Source: Clostridiaceae bacterium (GTDB lineage: Bacteria; Bacillota; Clostridia; Oscillospirales; Acutalibacteraceae). From it: a stretch of DNA of 38,631 nt. The stretch lies in the NCBI GenBank assembly GCA_904501895.1, contig CAJGCX010000002.1:1-38631 (forward strand). The letters run 5' to 3'. This document shows positions 24,823-33,430 of this stretch, in pieces. The position numbers and the translations under genes are program-made. Under the pieces are notes generated by a model that was not told the DNA's origin, did no database searches, and saw nothing but the letters and a program-made list of their open reading frames with translations. The number at the start of each line of letters is the position of its first letter. Within the stretch, counting starts at the first letter, position 1.

Positions 24823-25332
24823 ATGAATAAGAAAAAGACGGTTTTCGTAGTACGAGCTGCTGTTATTGCAGCACTGTATGCAGGGCTTACCTACGCTGCA
24901 AGCTTGCTGAATCTTGCTTACGGCAGTATCCAGTTCAGATTCTCTGAAGCATTGACACTGTTAGCTGCAATTTCCCCTGCCTCTATTCCTGGACTTACAA
25001 TAGGTTGCCTGTTAGGTAATATAACAAGTCCTTACGGATTAGTAGACATTCTGTGTGGCACATTTGCAACTCTTGTTGCAGCAGTATTGAGTTATGCTAC
25101 AAGAAATGTAAAATTTAAGGATTTACCTTTACTTTCAGCTATCTTCCCTGTGTTGTCCAATGCAATTATTGTAGGACTTGAAATTACATTGTTTATGCCT
25201 GAGGGCTTTAAGCTTCAAGCATTCCTTATAAACGCTTTACAGGTTGGTATAGGAGAGCTCGTGATATGCTACGGATTAGGTCTTCCTTTATACAAGGTAA
25301 TTAAAAAGACAAAGCTTGATAAAATGATATAA
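24823..25332 (+). CDS. queT: QueT family queuosine-precursor transporter (ECF S component)
   Basis: A 169-residue membrane protein with about six hydrophobic segments and the QueT-family pattern AAVIAALYAGLTYA, FRFSEALTLLAAISP and IPGLTIGCLLGNITSPYG. Such proteins bind a 7-deazapurine precursor (preQ0/preQ1-like) and associate with EcfA1A2T for import. The energizing module is at 10580-13135 in this window, so a shared-module arrangement is likely. I chose ATG 24823 with GGAGTG (24811-24816) upstream; an in-frame extension to 24766 exists but would place the leader structure inside the coding region. The leader suggests control by queuosine precursor. Confidence 0.88.
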   Translation: MNKKKTVFVVRAAVIAALYAGLTYAASLLNLAYGSIQFRFSEALTLLAAISPASIPGLTIGCLLGNITSPYGLVDILCGTFATLVAAVLSYATRNVKFKDLPLLSAIFPVLSNAIIVGLEITLFMPEGFKLQAFLINALQVGIGELVICYGLGLPLYKVIKKTKLDKMI

Positions 25333-25339
25333 AATAAAA

Positions 25340-25362
25340 CCCCAATTCACTAAGAATTGGGG
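25340..25362. terminator. Bidirectional terminator between queT and the GPH symporter
   Basis: CCCCAATTC (25340-25348) and GAATTGGGG (25354-25362) form a 9-bp perfect stem with loop ACTAA. T-rich sequence follows on the plus strand and A-rich sequence precedes it, which reads as T-rich on the minus strand. It serves two convergent genes. Confidence 0.85.
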
Positions 25363-25388
25363 TCATTTTTATATGTAGTGATTGAAAA

Positions 25389-26942
25389 TTATTCAGCCTT
25401 TGCTTCATCGCCATCAAGGTTTTCAACTCTTTCACGGCGCTTTTCTTCAAGCTCTTTAAGCATCTGTTCCTTAACCTTACCATCAACGTTAAAGAACATA
25501 AGAGTAACACCGTAAAGGAAACGAGCGATAGCAGGGAGTAAGCAGAATACAGCCCAGAAACCAAGAAGTGTCTTGTAGTTTGATTCAGCAACAATGTTGC
25601 CGAATTCGTCTTTACGAGCAACATAACCAACTGCAGAAATAACAACACCTGAAAGGAGCTGTGTAATTGAGTTAGCAGCCTTACCGAAGTAGTTCTGAAC
25701 AGTCTGAACAAGAGCTTCGTTTCTAACGCCTGTCTTCCATTCACTGTAGTCGTAAACGTCACCTTGAAGAACAGCACCTGCAACATTAAGAAGCTGGTTT
25801 GGAAGACCACAGATTGTAAGACAAAGTGTAAGAACAGCAAGGTTAATTACAGCGTTATGACCTTCCCAGTCAACAAGGAAGCCCTTACCACCGTTACCCA
25901 TAATACCGATAAAGAATGTACCTGCATAAGCAATACCTGCAAAGATACCTGATGCAACAGCAACCTTCTTAGCGCCAAATTTACGGATAAGCTTAGGTGC
26001 AAGAGGAACCATAATGTAGTTTGGAATACCTGTGAAAAGACCTGCAATAGAACCGTGTGCAACGTTCTTTGAGTTGTGCATCCAGTAGAAGCTTTCACTT
26101 GCAACACCAACTGATTTAAAGCCTGCAAAGAAGCCAGAAAGAACAAGGATAAACATTGGTCTGTTCTTGAAAACATTCTTAAATGATTCAACAACGCCAA
26201 CCTCTTGCATCTGTTCACGAGAAGCAAGTGGAACTCTTTCACGCATTGCAGAGAAACCAAAGAATGCTGTAAATGCAGCGATTACTGTAATGATAACAGC
26301 AAAGCCTGTGTAGATGTCCTGCATACCAATAGCGTTGTTTGTAGCCTTTGGTAAGAAACCAACAAACATTGAAGCGATTGATGGAAGGAATACACCAAAA
26401 AGGTCAGCGAACTTTGATGTAGCAATAAGATTGTCACGCTCATTGTTATTCGGTGTAATATTATAAAGCATAATTGTCCAAGCACCAAAGTATGACATAC
26501 CAAGGTTATAGACGAAAATACCGATGATAGTCCAAATAACCTTTTGCCATTCATGAACAAGGAAGGTTGGTGTTGTGAAAAGCATCACCATAGCAACTGC
26601 CCAGAATGGAGTAGGGATAACAAGCCAAGGACGAAGACGACCCCAACGAGTTCTTGTACGGTCAATAATAAGACCTGAAATTGAGTCATCGACAGCATCA
26701 TAAATTGATTCGATGAACATGATAATGCCGTATGTACTACCTGACATTCCAAGGAAGCTGATAGCAAAGAACTGACGGAACGCACTAACATACTGGCTTA
26801 AGTTTTTCTGTCCGAATGATGTAAGAAGGTAAGCAGCAATTTCTTTAGGACGAAGATATCGTCTGTCAGAAGTAGAAATTTCCTGCTGATTTTCTTCAAC
26901 AACGGTTGTGGTTACATTGTTGTTTTCCACTTTTTCAATCAC
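25389..26942 (-). CDS. GPH family sugar:cation symporter (MelB-like MFS)
   Basis: A 517-residue, 12-helix transporter of the glycoside-pentoside-hexuronide:cation symporter family. The signature loop YDAVDDSISGLIIDRTRTRWG (about 81-101) keeps the acidic residues Asp82 and Asp86 used for cation coupling in MelB; GRLRPW follows. A hydrophilic N-terminal tail of about 30 residues and an acidic, lysine-rich C-terminus flank the membrane part. The start is GTG 26942 with a weak AAAAGG upstream. It is monocistronic: its own promoter is at 26984-27012 and the bidirectional terminator follows. Substrate cannot be told; it could import substrates for the glycosidases at 614-5690, but they are 20 kb away. 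Confidence 0.88.
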   Translation of the reverse strand: MIEKVENNNVTTTVVEENQQEISTSDRRYLRPKEIAAYLLTSFGQKNLSQYVSAFRQFFAISFLGMSGSTYGIIMFIESIYDAVDDSISGLIIDRTRTRWGRLRPWLVIPTPFWAVAMVMLFTTPTFLVHEWQKVIWTIIGIFVYNLGMSYFGAWTIMLYNITPNNNERDNLIATSKFADLFGVFLPSIASMFVGFLPKATNNAIGMQDIYTGFAVIITVIAAFTAFFGFSAMRERVPLASREQMQEVGVVESFKNVFKNRPMFILVLSGFFAGFKSVGVASESFYWMHNSKNVAHGSIAGLFTGIPNYIMVPLAPKLIRKFGAKKVAVASGIFAGIAYAGTFFIGIMGNGGKGFLVDWEGHNAVINLAVLTLCLTICGLPNQLLNVAGAVLQGDVYDYSEWKTGVRNEALVQTVQNYFGKAANSITQLLSGVVISAVGYVARKDEFGNIVAESNYKTLLGFWAVFCLLPAIARFLYGVTLMFFNVDGKVKEQMLKELEEKRRERVENLDGDEAKAE

Positions 26943-26983
26943 GCCTTTTTAAAATAGTCATATATATCCAATATATAAGCATA

Positions 26984-27012
26984 AATATAACACAAATCGA
27001 TTAAATAATCAA
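26984..27012 (-). promoter_or_regulatory. Minus-strand promoter of the GPH symporter gene
   Basis: Reading the minus strand, TTGATT (27012-27007) and TATATT (26989-26984) are 17 bases apart. The predicted start near 26976 leaves a leader of about 35 bases. Confidence 0.55.
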
Positions 27013-27036
27013 CTGAAAAATACAAAATAAATGCAA

Positions 27037-27483
27037 TTATTTGAATTTTAACGAATATGCAACTGCCAACTTATCGCATCGTTCATTTTCGGGATGTCCA
27101 GCATGCCCCTTTACCCATTCAAATTCGTATTCGTGCTGTGCTAAAAGATTGAGAAGTCTGTCCCATAAATCAGGGTTAAGTGCAGGCTTTTTGTCTGCTT
27201 TTCTCCAATTGTTTGCCTTCCAGCCCTCAGCCCAACCTTTTGTAATACCGTTTACAACATAAGATGAGTCAGAATAAATCTTAACTTTACATTTTCTGTT
27301 GAGTGCTTCAAGACCATTTATAACAGCAAGAAGCTCCATTCGGTTGTTGGTGGTTTCGGCTTCACCACCTGAAAGCTCCTTTTCAACACCATTACAGCGT
27401 AAAATTGTGCCCCAACCACCGGGACCGGGATTTCCCGAGCAGGCACCATCAGTAAACATTTCTACATAGCTTAATTTTTCCAT
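27037..27483 (-). CDS. rnhA: Ribonuclease HI
   Basis: 148 residues, a bacterial type I RNase H that cleaves the RNA strand of RNA:DNA hybrids. The four carboxylates are Asp12 (FTDGACSGNPGPGGWG), Glu50 (NNRMELLAV), Asp72 (YSDSSYV) and Asp137 (NERCDKLA), with His127 in VKGHAGHPEN. The basic handle region (GWKANNWRKADKKP) is present, unlike in the handle-less form. On the minus strand GAGGTT precedes ATG 27483. It lies upstream of the symporter with a 94-base gap that contains the symporter's promoter. Confidence 0.96.
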   Translation of the reverse strand: MEKLSYVEMFTDGACSGNPGPGGWGTILRCNGVEKELSGGEAETTNNRMELLAVINGLEALNRKCKVKIYSDSSYVVNGITKGWAEGWKANNWRKADKKPALNPDLWDRLLNLLAQHEYEFEWVKGHAGHPENERCDKLAVAYSLKFK

Positions 27484-27582
27484 AAAACAACCTCAATGAA
27501 TAATTACTAAAAATTTATATCAAACTAATTTTAACACGAAATTTTTACTTTAACAATATGTATTTTATAAAGAGTCTTATCC

Positions 27583-27611
27583 TTGACAATATTACATAAA
27601 AATAGTATTAT
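27583..27611 (+). promoter_or_regulatory. Promoter of the rnj-ftsH operon
   Basis: A perfect TTGACA (27583-27588) and TATTAT (27606-27611) are spaced by 17 bases. Overlapping TATAAT-like hexamers occur just after. The leader to the rnj ATG is about 114 bases and contains the hairpin CCTGACT/AGTCAGG (27673-27679 with 27691-27697). Confidence 0.75.
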
Positions 27612-27672
27612 ATAATGACTACTATAATGAAATAATATGGGTAGTTATACACATTTTGTATTTTGAATCTTT

Positions 27673-27697
27673 CCTGACTTAGTCCCTAATAGTCAGG
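27673..27697 (+). promoter_or_regulatory. 5' leader hairpin of the rnj mRNA
   Basis: A seven-base stem with an 11-base loop in the untranslated leader; no T tract follows, so it is not a terminator. Its role is unknown; feedback through RNase J's own 5'-end-dependent activity is only a possibility. Confidence 0.35.
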
Positions 27698-27731
27698 TAC
27701 ATATATTTAAATTTTTATACAAGGAGGAAAT

Positions 27732-29579
27732 ATGGCTAAACAAAAAAACGAAAAAACATCTCAGCAGAATGAGTTTAAGAAAAAGAATGTAAATAAAAGT
27801 AAATCAAATAAGCCTAATAGAAATAAAAAAAGTATTTTCAATAAAAAACAGAGTAAGAACAATGCTCCTAAGCCTAAAAAGGAGAATAGACCACAAAAGA
27901 ATAAAACACCTAAAAAGCCTGATGTTAATGTAAGAATTGCATTTTTAGGTGGTCTTAACGAGGTTGGTAAAAATATGACCTTGTACGAGTGTGAAAATGA
28001 TATGATTTTAGTGGATTGTGGTCTTGCATTTCCTGAGCCTGATATGCTTGGCGTTGACCTTGTAATCCCTGATTTCACTTATGTAGAACAGAATATAGAT
28101 AAAATCAAAGGCATTTTTATCACTCACGGACATGAGGACCATATTGGTGGTCTTGCTTATCTTCTTCAGAGAGTTAGTATTCCTGTTTACGGTACAAAGC
28201 TTACTATCGGTCTTATTGAAGGGAAACTCAAGGAGCACAAAATCCTTGATAAGGCAGAGCTTCATATAATTCAGCCTAAGGATAAAGTTAATGTAGGTTG
28301 CTTTGAGGTTGAAGCAATTCACGTTAACCATTCAATCCCTGATGCATTGGCACTTGCTATTAATTCACCTGCAGGTCTTATTTTACAGATGGGTGACTTT
28401 AAAATTGATACAACACCGATTGATGGTGAGGTTATTGACCTTGCCCGTATTGCAAAGCTTGGTGAAAAAGGTGTTCTTGCACTTCTTTCAGATTCAACAA
28501 ATGCACAAAGACCGGGTTACACTTCAAGTGAGCGTACAGTAGGTGAGTCCTTTGCACGACTTTTCCAGAAGGCAGACGGTAAACGACTTATAGTTGCAAC
28601 CTTTGCATCAAATATTCACAGAGTACAGCAGATTATCGACGTTGCTGCCTCTGTGGGCAGAAAGGTTGCTCTCTCAGGCAGAAGCCTTGAAAATGTTGTT
28701 GAAACTGCTTCAAGACTCGGATACCTCAATATTCCGGATGGAATTCTGATAAACATTGATTCAGTCTCAAGATACCCACATGATAAGCTTGTTATTATTA
28801 CAACAGGTAGTCAGGGTGAGCCAATGTCAGCACTTTACAGAATGGCATTTTCCGAGCATCGTCGTGTTGAAATCGGAACAGGTGACTATGTTATTATCTC
28901 TGCAACCCCTATTCCTGGCAATGAAAAAACTGTCGGTAAGGTTGTTGACGAGCTTTTAAAGCGTGGCGCAGAGGTTGTTTATGAAAGAATGTACGAGGTG
29001 CACGTTTCAGGTCACGCTTGTCAGGAAGAACTTCGTCTTATTATGAGCCTTGCGAAGCCTAAATTCTTCATTCCTGTTCATGGTGAGCAGAAGCATTTAA
29101 GAAGCCATGCAGCAGTTGCTGAAAGTATGGGTATTGCACCTGGTAATATTTATATTGGTGATAATGGTAAGCAGATTGAACTTTCAAAACGCAAAATGAG
29201 TGTTGTTGAGGATGTGCCTGCAGGTAAAGTCTTTGTTGATGGCTATGGTGTGGGTGATGTTGGCAGTGCTGTTATCCGTGAAAGAAAGCGACTTGCAGAA
29301 GATGGTCTTATGATTATCAGCGCAGTTATTGAAAAGGATACTGGAATGCTCGTTGCAGGCCCTGATATTGTATCTCGTGGATTTGTCTATGTCCGTGATT
29401 CTGAAGAATTGATTGCAGAAGCAAAGCTTGTGGCTCAGATTGTTGTTGATGAATGTGTCCACGAGGGTCGAATTGAGTGGAATTCAATCAGAAACAGAAT
29501 GCGAGACGATATTTCACGACTTCTCTATGACAGAACAAAACGTAATCCTATGGTTATTCCTATAATCAGTTCAGTCTGA
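27732..29579 (+). CDS. rnj: Ribonuclease J with lysine-rich N-terminal extension
   Basis: A 615-residue RNase J (metallo-beta-lactamase/beta-CASP), a 5'-3' exoribonuclease and endonuclease of mRNA decay and rRNA maturation. The metal-binding motif HGHEDHIGG begins at His132, about 58 residues later than in Bacillus RNase J1. The difference is a disordered, very Lys/Asn/Gln-rich N-terminus (residues 1-66). The rest is of normal length, including beta-CASP motifs (LSGRSLENV, TTGSQGEP, VHVSGHACQEE) and the C-terminal domain. AAGGAGGAAA precedes ATG 27732. The extension may bind RNA or ribosomes; that is inference. Confidence 0.95.
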   Translation: MAKQKNEKTSQQNEFKKKNVNKSKSNKPNRNKKSIFNKKQSKNNAPKPKKENRPQKNKTPKKPDVNVRIAFLGGLNEVGKNMTLYECENDMILVDCGLAFPEPDMLGVDLVIPDFTYVEQNIDKIKGIFITHGHEDHIGGLAYLLQRVSIPVYGTKLTIGLIEGKLKEHKILDKAELHIIQPKDKVNVGCFEVEAIHVNHSIPDALALAINSPAGLILQMGDFKIDTTPIDGEVIDLARIAKLGEKGVLALLSDSTNAQRPGYTSSERTVGESFARLFQKADGKRLIVATFASNIHRVQQIIDVAASVGRKVALSGRSLENVVETASRLGYLNIPDGILINIDSVSRYPHDKLVIITTGSQGEPMSALYRMAFSEHRRVEIGTGDYVIISATPIPGNEKTVGKVVDELLKRGAEVVYERMYEVHVSGHACQEELRLIMSLAKPKFFIPVHGEQKHLRSHAAVAESMGIAPGNIYIGDNGKQIELSKRKMSVVEDVPAGKVFVDGYGVGDVGSAVIRERKRLAEDGLMIISAVIEKDTGMLVAGPDIVSRGFVYVRDSEELIAEAKLVAQIVVDECVHEGRIEWNSIRNRMRDDISRLLYDRTKRNPMVIPIISSV

Positions 29580-29596
29580 TTTAAAAGGTGAATATT

Positions 29597-31591
29597 ATGG
29601 AAAAAACAGGCAATGACAAAAGAAACAACAAATTGAAAAAGATATTCAGCATTTATCCTGTAACAATTCCTGTAATTGTTATTAGTGCAATGCTTTGCGT
29701 TGTTATGCTTTTCTATAATGTATATATGGCAATTACAGGTTTAGTCCTTATTATGCTATTCTTGATAATTGCAGTTGTTAAGAAGAACTCAAATTTTAAC
29801 AGCCTCGAAAATACAGTTTCCTTATTGGATAAAAAGCTGTCAGCGGATAACCAGAATGGTGAGTTGAAGAATTTTCCATTACCTGTCTTGCTTTTTGACA
29901 GTGCAGACAGTATTGTGTGGTACAACTCAAGATTCAACGATGAATTTTTGCTGGACTACAACTTTGATAATGTGGATGTAAAACAATTCACATCAGGACA
30001 AGGTGTTGATGTTGTCCGTGAAAGAAAATATATCGAATGCGAATGTAACGGAAAGAAATTTACTGCATTTTCAGGTAGTACACAGTATAAAAATGAGACT
30101 GTTTATTCTCTTTATTTTATAGAGGATACTGAGCTTAAAAACTATAAAGCATCATATATTGCTTCCCGTCCTGTGCTGATGCTTATAAATCTTGATAGCG
30201 TTGAGGATGTTTGTGTTGATTTTAAAGAAAGTCAGCAGTCAGAGGTTCTCGGTGATGTTGAAGCAATAGTTGAAAATTGGTTTTCAAAATACGATTGCAT
30301 TTTACGAAAAATGCCTAACGGAAGATTCCTTGTGTTTACTGAAGCACAGATGCTTCAAAAAATGAAGGATGATAAATTCTCTGTATTATCCCTTGTTCGT
30401 TCATATGAATATTTGGACAGAATCCTTGGTATTACCTTGTCTGTTGGTATTGGCCTCGGGGAAAATCTCTCACAGTGTGAAACAATAGCTCGTAAATCTC
30501 TTGATATGGCTATGGGGCGTGGTGGTGACCAGGTTGTTGTTAAAACTCCTGATAGTGACTTCGAATTCTTTGGCGGAGTATCAAAGGGCATTGAAAAGCG
30601 TAATAAGGTTCGTTCACGAATGATTGCATCAGCAATAAAGGAAACGATTAAAACAAGCGATAATGTTCTTATTATGGGCCATCGTTTTTCTGACCTTGAT
30701 TCTATTGGGTCTGCTGTGGGTGTTGCAATGATTTGCGAAGCACTTCATAAGGATGCAAAAATTGTTGTGTCAACAAAAACAACTCTTGCAATGCCACTTG
30801 CAAAGCATCTTTCAGCAAATAATATGGGCGATTTACTCATTGAGCCTAAGGATGTTGATGATTACTTATCATCAAAAACATTGCTTATAATAACTGATAC
30901 TCACAGAAAGAGCTTCCTTGAGTATCCTGAATTATTCGATTTGGTTGAAAAGGTTATTGTTATCGACCATCACAGAAAAACTGTTGACCATATTAATAAA
31001 GCAGTTATTTTCTACCACGAGCCTAACGCATCTTCAGCATCAGAGATGGTGACAGAGCTTATACAGTATATCAATATTGATGTTGATGTACCGTCTGTAT
31101 GTGCCGAGGCTCTTATGTCCGGTATTACACTTGATACAAAGAATTTTGTTATGAAAACAGGTGTCCGTACATTTGAAGCAGCAGCATATCTTCGTTCATT
31201 GGGTGCTGATACAGTTGCTGTTAAACAGCTTTTCTCTAACAGTATGAAAACACAGAAGGCAAAGAGTGAGGTTGTTAAAAATTCAGTAATGTATAAGAAT
31301 TCATCAATCGCTATTGTAGATTTTGAATCTGACGATGTGCGAATTGTTGCAAGTCAGGCTGCTGACGAGCTTCTTAATATTGATGGTGTTCATGGTTCAT
31401 TTGTGTTATATAAAACAGATAATATAATAAACATTTCATCACGCTCTTATGGTGAGGTGAATGTTCAGCTTATAATGGAAGAACTTGGTGGTGGCGGTCA
31501 TCATACAATGGCTGCAGCACAGCTTGAAGATGAAACATTTGATAGTGCCCTTGTTCTTCTTAAACAAGCGATTGATAAAATAGTTAGTTAA
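29597..31591 (+). CDS. gdpP: Cyclic-di-AMP phosphodiesterase GdpP
   Basis: A 664-residue membrane-bound phosphodiesterase that degrades c-di-AMP. Two N-terminal helices (about 20-62) are followed by a PAS-like region (about 95-165), a degenerate GGDEF domain (about 175-315, VGIGLGENLSQC), and the DHH-DHHA1 catalytic part. Metal ligands are seen at His362, Asp366 and Asp368 (MGHRFSDLDS), the DHH motif at 457-459, and the GGGGHHTMA substrate loop near the C-terminus. ATG 29597 is preferred over GTG 29588, because AAAGGTG is correctly spaced. It is followed by rplI, the usual Firmicute neighbour. Confidence 0.95.
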   Translation: MEKTGNDKRNNKLKKIFSIYPVTIPVIVISAMLCVVMLFYNVYMAITGLVLIMLFLIIAVVKKNSNFNSLENTVSLLDKKLSADNQNGELKNFPLPVLLFDSADSIVWYNSRFNDEFLLDYNFDNVDVKQFTSGQGVDVVRERKYIECECNGKKFTAFSGSTQYKNETVYSLYFIEDTELKNYKASYIASRPVLMLINLDSVEDVCVDFKESQQSEVLGDVEAIVENWFSKYDCILRKMPNGRFLVFTEAQMLQKMKDDKFSVLSLVRSYEYLDRILGITLSVGIGLGENLSQCETIARKSLDMAMGRGGDQVVVKTPDSDFEFFGGVSKGIEKRNKVRSRMIASAIKETIKTSDNVLIMGHRFSDLDSIGSAVGVAMICEALHKDAKIVVSTKTTLAMPLAKHLSANNMGDLLIEPKDVDDYLSSKTLLIITDTHRKSFLEYPELFDLVEKVIVIDHHRKTVDHINKAVIFYHEPNASSASEMVTELIQYINIDVDVPSVCAEALMSGITLDTKNFVMKTGVRTFEAAAYLRSLGADTVAVKQLFSNSMKTQKAKSEVVKNSVMYKNSSIAIVDFESDDVRIVASQAADELLNIDGVHGSFVLYKTDNIINISSRSYGEVNVQLIMEELGGGGHHTMAAAQLEDETFDSALVLLKQAIDKIVS

Positions 31592-31606
31592 ACGGAGGTT
31601 ATAAAT

Positions 31607-32047
31607 ATGGAAGTAATTTTAAAGGCAGACGTAAAAGGTCTTGGTAAAAAGGGTGAAAAGGTAAAGGCTTCTGACGGTTATGCTCGTAATTTCCTTTTTC
31701 CAAAGGGATTAGCAACAGAGGCTAATGCACAGAGTCTTACAGAGCTTCGTAATCGTGAGCAGTCAAATCAGCACAAAATCGATGTTGAAATTGCAGCTGC
31801 AAATGATTCAAAAGCGAAGCTTCAGGGTAAGATTGTTAAAATCACTGCAAAAGCAGGTAACAATGGTAAGCTCTTCGGCTCAGTTACATCAAAGGAAGTT
31901 GCTGCTGAAATTGCAAAGCAGTTTGGTGTAAAGGTTGATAAGAGAAAGCTTACAATGGATGATATCAAGACATTTGGTTCATTTAAGGTTGAAGTTAAGC
32001 TTTATACAAATATAGTTGCTGAAATGACAGTGATGGTTGGAGAATAA
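31607..32047 (+). CDS. rplI: 50S ribosomal protein L9
   Basis: 146 residues with the L9 N-terminal signature GLGKKGEKVKASDGYARNFLFPKGLA, a long connecting helix (about 42-75), and the C-terminal RNA-binding domain (LFGSVTSKEVAAEI). CGGAGG lies before the ATG. It is between gdpP and dnaB, a conserved arrangement. Confidence 0.97.
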   Translation: MEVILKADVKGLGKKGEKVKASDGYARNFLFPKGLATEANAQSLTELRNREQSNQHKIDVEIAAANDSKAKLQGKIVKITAKAGNNGKLFGSVTSKEVAAEIAKQFGVKVDKRKLTMDDIKTFGSFKVEVKLYTNIVAEMTVMVGE

Positions 32048-32050
32048 AAA

Positions 32051-33430
32051 ATGGAAAGCAATTTAACAGGCTTTAAAAATATGAATTTACCATATAGCCT
32101 TGATGCAGAACAGGCAGTGCTTGGCTCTTTGCTTAAAGACCCTGAATGCTTGCCAATAGTTTCTGATATGCTGAAGATTGACCACTTATATCTTCCACAG
32201 CATAAGGCTATATACACAGCAATTCTTAATATTGATACTATTGGTGGTCGTATTGACCCTCTTGTAGTCCTTGAAGAGCTTAAAAAAGAAGGCGTTTATG
32301 ACGATATCGGCGGTAAAACATACCTTATGAAAATTGCCGATGCAGTTCCTTCTACAAAGAATGTTGAGTCATACATAAAAATCATAATTGACAAGTTCTA
32401 TCTTCGCACACTTATGGTTACAGCTCGTGAAATTCTTGATGCTACAAGTAACGGTAACGATTCACCTGACTCACTTCTCGATTTAGCAGAGCAGAAGATT
32501 TACGACATCCGTCGTGGCAAGAATACATCAGGTCCTGCAAAAATCAGCGATATTGTTATGTCTGACGTGTTTGAACGTCTTAAAAAGCTTGCAAGTGCTG
32601 ACCCTAAAGAGAAGGAACAGTATGTAGGCATTCCAACAGGCTTTTCATATCTTGATAAGGTTCTTGGTGGAGGATTTCATCGTTCTGACTTTATAGTTGT
32701 TGGTGCTCGTCCTGCTATGGGTAAAACAAGCTTCGCACTTAATGTTGCACGAAATATTGCAATGAAGGGCAGAAAGGTGCTTTTCTTCTCTCTTGAAATG
32801 TCAAAGGAGCAGTTGGCACAGCGTATTATTTCAACTGAAGCACGAATTGTAAGTAATAAGCTTCGTACAGGTGACATTACAGATTCTGACTGGGAAAAGT
32901 TAGGACTTGCTTTGCAGAATCTTATTAATTGCGAATTGTACTTTGATGATACAGCAAATATCAACGTTCCTGAAATGAAGGCACGTGCACTTCGTATGAA
33001 GGATATCGACTGTATCGTAATCGACTACCTTCAGCTTATGTCAGGTACAAAGCGTACAGATAATCGTGTTAATGAGGTTTCAGAAATTACACGTTCACTT
33101 AAGATGATGGCAAAGGACCTTAATATTCCTGTTGTAACTTGTTCACAGTTATCTCGTGGTGTTGCTAAAAACACCGGTGACCACCGTCCACAGATGACTG
33201 ACCTTCGTGAATCAGGTACAATCGAGCAGGACGCCGACATTGTTCTTATGCTTCATCGTGAAGACTATTATAAAAATAACCCTGATGAAGAAGCTGACAC
33301 TGAGTCAGCAAATATTGCAGAGGTTATCGTTGGTAAAAACAGACATGGTTCTACCGAAACTGTAAAGGTTGCTTGGAACCCTGAATTTACAATGTTCTCA
33401 ACTCTTGAAAGGATAAAAGATGACAGATAA
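32051..33430 (+). CDS. dnaB: Replicative DNA helicase DnaB
   Basis: A 459-residue DnaB-family (DnaC in Bacillus naming) hexameric 5'-3' helicase. The N-terminal primase-interacting domain begins PYSLDAEQAVLGSLL. The RecA-like motor has Walker A GARPAMGKTS (218-227), DIDCIVIDYLQLM for Walker B, and the H4 region DLRESGTIEQDAD. It starts three bases after rplI; its last 11 bases overlap tilS. There is no intein in the usual P-loop site. Confidence 0.96.
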   Translation: MESNLTGFKNMNLPYSLDAEQAVLGSLLKDPECLPIVSDMLKIDHLYLPQHKAIYTAILNIDTIGGRIDPLVVLEELKKEGVYDDIGGKTYLMKIADAVPSTKNVESYIKIIIDKFYLRTLMVTAREILDATSNGNDSPDSLLDLAEQKIYDIRRGKNTSGPAKISDIVMSDVFERLKKLASADPKEKEQYVGIPTGFSYLDKVLGGGFHRSDFIVVGARPAMGKTSFALNVARNIAMKGRKVLFFSLEMSKEQLAQRIISTEARIVSNKLRTGDITDSDWEKLGLALQNLINCELYFDDTANINVPEMKARALRMKDIDCIVIDYLQLMSGTKRTDNRVNEVSEITRSLKMMAKDLNIPVVTCSQLSRGVAKNTGDHRPQMTDLRESGTIEQDADIVLMLHREDYYKNNPDEEADTESANIAEVIVGKNRHGSTETVKVAWNPEFTMFSTLERIKDDR

